Positions 62,768 to 64,000 of a stretch of DNA of 64,000 bases are shown one piece after another; positions within the stretch are counted from its first letter, which is position 1, and the number at the start of each line of letters is the position of its first letter. Location of the stretch: the NCBI RefSeq assembly GCF_001659725.1, contig NZ_CP015922.1, forward strand, positions 1,178,001 through 1,242,000. Direction: 5' to 3'. The DNA is from Polynucleobacter wuianus. GTDB taxonomy: Bacteria; Pseudomonadota; Gammaproteobacteria; Burkholderiales; Burkholderiaceae. A program made the translations under genes and the position numbers. The notes beneath the pieces are model-generated. The model did no database searches and was not told where the DNA came from. It worked only from the letters and a program-made list of their open reading frames with translations.

Positions 62768-64000
62768 ATGACCAATATTAAACAAAACGACCTAATTCAA
62801 AGCGTAGCTGACGCCTTCCAATTTATCTCTTACTACCACCCCAAGGACTTTATTGACGCAATGGGCAAAGCCTACTCCCTTGAAAAAGGTGAAGCGGCAA
62901 AAGATGCAATTGCACAGATTCTGACAAATAGCCGGATGTGCGCCGAAGGTCACCGCCCACTTTGTCAAGATACTGGTATCGCAGTGGTCTTCCTCAAAAT
63001 TGGTATGAACGTACAGTGGCCAGACGCCACGATGAGCGTCACTGATATGGTCAATGAAGGCGTACGTCGTGCGTACCTCAATCCAGAAAATACTTTGCGT
63101 GCTTCGGTCCTGACTGATCCGGCAGGTAAGCGCAAGAACACTGGCGACAACACTCCTGCAGTGATCCATTATGAAATTGTTCCTGGTGATGATGTTGAGG
63201 TGATCTGCGCCGCTAAAGGTGGTGGCTCTGAAAATAAAGCCAAGATGGTGATGCTCAACCCATCTGATTCGATCGTGGATTGGGTTCTCAAAACTGTCCC
63301 TACTATGGGTGCTGGCTGGTGTCCTCCAGGCATTCTGGGTATCGGCATTGGTGGTACTCCAGAAAAAGCCATGTTGATGGCCAAAGAAGCGTTGATGGGT
63401 CCAGTAGATATTCAAGAACTCATTGAACGCGGTGCCAAGAACCGCGTCGAAGAGTTACGACTTGAGCTCTACGACAAAGTAAACAAACTCGGTATTGGCG
63501 CCCAAGGCTTGGGCGGTTTGGCGACTGTGCTCGATATCAAGATCTTGGATTACCCAACCCATGCAGCTTCTTTGCCTGTGGCAATGATTCCGAACTGCGC
63601 AGCAACCCGTCACATCCATTTCCATTTACATGGTGATGGTCCTGCGAAGTTAGAAGCCCCTTCCCTATCCGATTGGCCTGATGTCACTTGGACACCAGAC
63701 GTTCAAAAATCGAAGCGTATTAATTTAGACACCTTGACTGCTGAAGAGGTAGCCAGCTGGAAACCAGGCGAGACCTTGCTTTTAAATGGCAAGATTTTGA
63801 CTGGCCGTGATGCTGCTCATAAGCGCATTCAAGACATGCTTGCTAAAGGTGAAGAGTTACCGGTGAGTTTTAAAAACCGCGTGATTTATTACGTTGGCCC
63901 AGTTGATCCAGTACGTGATGAAGTGGTTGGTCCAGCAGGCCCTACTACCTCTACTCGTATGGACAAGTTTACTGAAATGATGCTCGCAAAAACGGGCTTG
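62768..64000 (+). CDS. Class I (iron-sulphur) fumarate hydratase, C-terminus beyond the window
   Basis: ATG at 62768 opens a frame of 411 codons that is still open at the window end; class I fumarases have about 500. It shows the family's [4Fe-4S] and active-site segments: RPLCQDTGIAVVFLKIG, KGGGSENKAKM, WCPPGILGIGIGGTPEKAM, IPNCAATRHIHFHL and the C-terminal-domain start GKILTGRDAAHKRI and YYVGPVDPV. It interconverts fumarate and malate in the TCA cycle. It is divergent from acs, and both serve central carbon flow. Confidence 0.95.
   Translation, partial: MTNIKQNDLIQSVADAFQFISYYHPKDFIDAMGKAYSLEKGEAAKDAIAQILTNSRMCAEGHRPLCQDTGIAVVFLKIGMNVQWPDATMSVTDMVNEGVRRAYLNPENTLRASVLTDPAGKRKNTGDNTPAVIHYEIVPGDDVEVICAAKGGGSENKAKMVMLNPSDSIVDWVLKTVPTMGAGWCPPGILGIGIGGTPEKAMLMAKEALMGPVDIQELIERGAKNRVEELRLELYDKVNKLGIGAQGLGGLATVLDIKILDYPTHAASLPVAMIPNCAATRHIHFHLHGDGPAKLEAPSLSDWPDVTWTPDVQKSKRINLDTLTAEEVASWKPGETLLLNGKILTGRDAAHKRIQDMLAKGEELPVSFKNRVIYYVGPVDPVRDEVVGPAGPTTSTRMDKFTEMMLAKTGL

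Overview
The window looks like a chromosome segment from a small-genome freshwater betaproteobacterium, most likely Polynucleobacter or a close Burkholderiaceae relative. This is an inference from gene content and style: AT-leaning DNA, betaproteobacterial NadA/NadB/NadC, Acs and class I fumarase, a two-subunit NAD-type formate dehydrogenase, and many Tat-exported and outer-membrane proteins. No 16S rRNA is present to confirm it.

Layout. (1) 1-10.2 kb is a surface-polysaccharide locus: the start of a membrane protein cut by the window edge, a Wzx-type flippase, a UDP-glucuronate-4-epimerase-like enzyme, a GT9 glycosyltransferase, and a Wzc/Wza/Wzb export-control set. A bactofilin gene and an unknown two-helix membrane protein follow. 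(2) 10.28-13.52 kb is a three-layer nest of insertion sequences: an IS110-family element inside an IS3-family element inside the remnant of another IS3-family element. (3) 13.7-16.6 kb holds a DUF1800/DUF1501 pair, followed by a frameshifted IS3-family element (16.9-18.1 kb). (4) 18.5-23.8 kb is de novo NAD synthesis (nadA, nadC, nadB) with a RodZ-like HTH/membrane protein flanked on both sides by 15-bp tandem repeats. (5) 23.8-32.1 kb has a ParD-like/RelE-like toxin-antitoxin pair, formate dehydrogenase, a small lipoprotein and a large AsmA/DUF748-type protein. (6) 32.1-39.9 kb has a DUF1080 protein, a TumE/TumA-like toxin-antitoxin pair, a YCII protein, two exported amidohydrolases around two secreted or outer-membrane proteins, and an exported patatin. 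(7) 40-41.5 kb is a decayed accessory patch.

(8) 41.5-57 kb is the most unusual stretch. A beta-barrel protein and a membrane-tethered TAXI solute-binding protein lie on the minus strand. Across a 0.5-kb gap is a protein that fuses an NMT1-type periplasmic binding domain to a TRIC-family channel, followed by a periplasmic cupin. Then, on the minus strand, come a [2Fe-2S] subunit and a Tat-exported molybdopterin hydroxylase, a Tat-type lipoprotein cytidine-deaminase-fold enzyme, two small secreted proteins, a lipoprotein 5'-nucleotidase (UshA family), another beta-barrel and a DUF1624 membrane protein. Together these could form a periplasmic route that dephosphorylates, deaminates and oxidises nucleotides or related N-heterocycles; that is a hypothesis.

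(9) 57-60.5 kb is a scar: a frameshifted outer-membrane-protein tail, a collapsed tRNA-Ser-like fragment with an intact terminator, an integrase N-terminal remnant, a Fic protein with an AbiEi-like N-terminus, and an intact tRNA-Ser(GGA). (10) 60.6-64 kb returns to core metabolism: acs and, divergently, the start of a class I fumarase cut by the window end.
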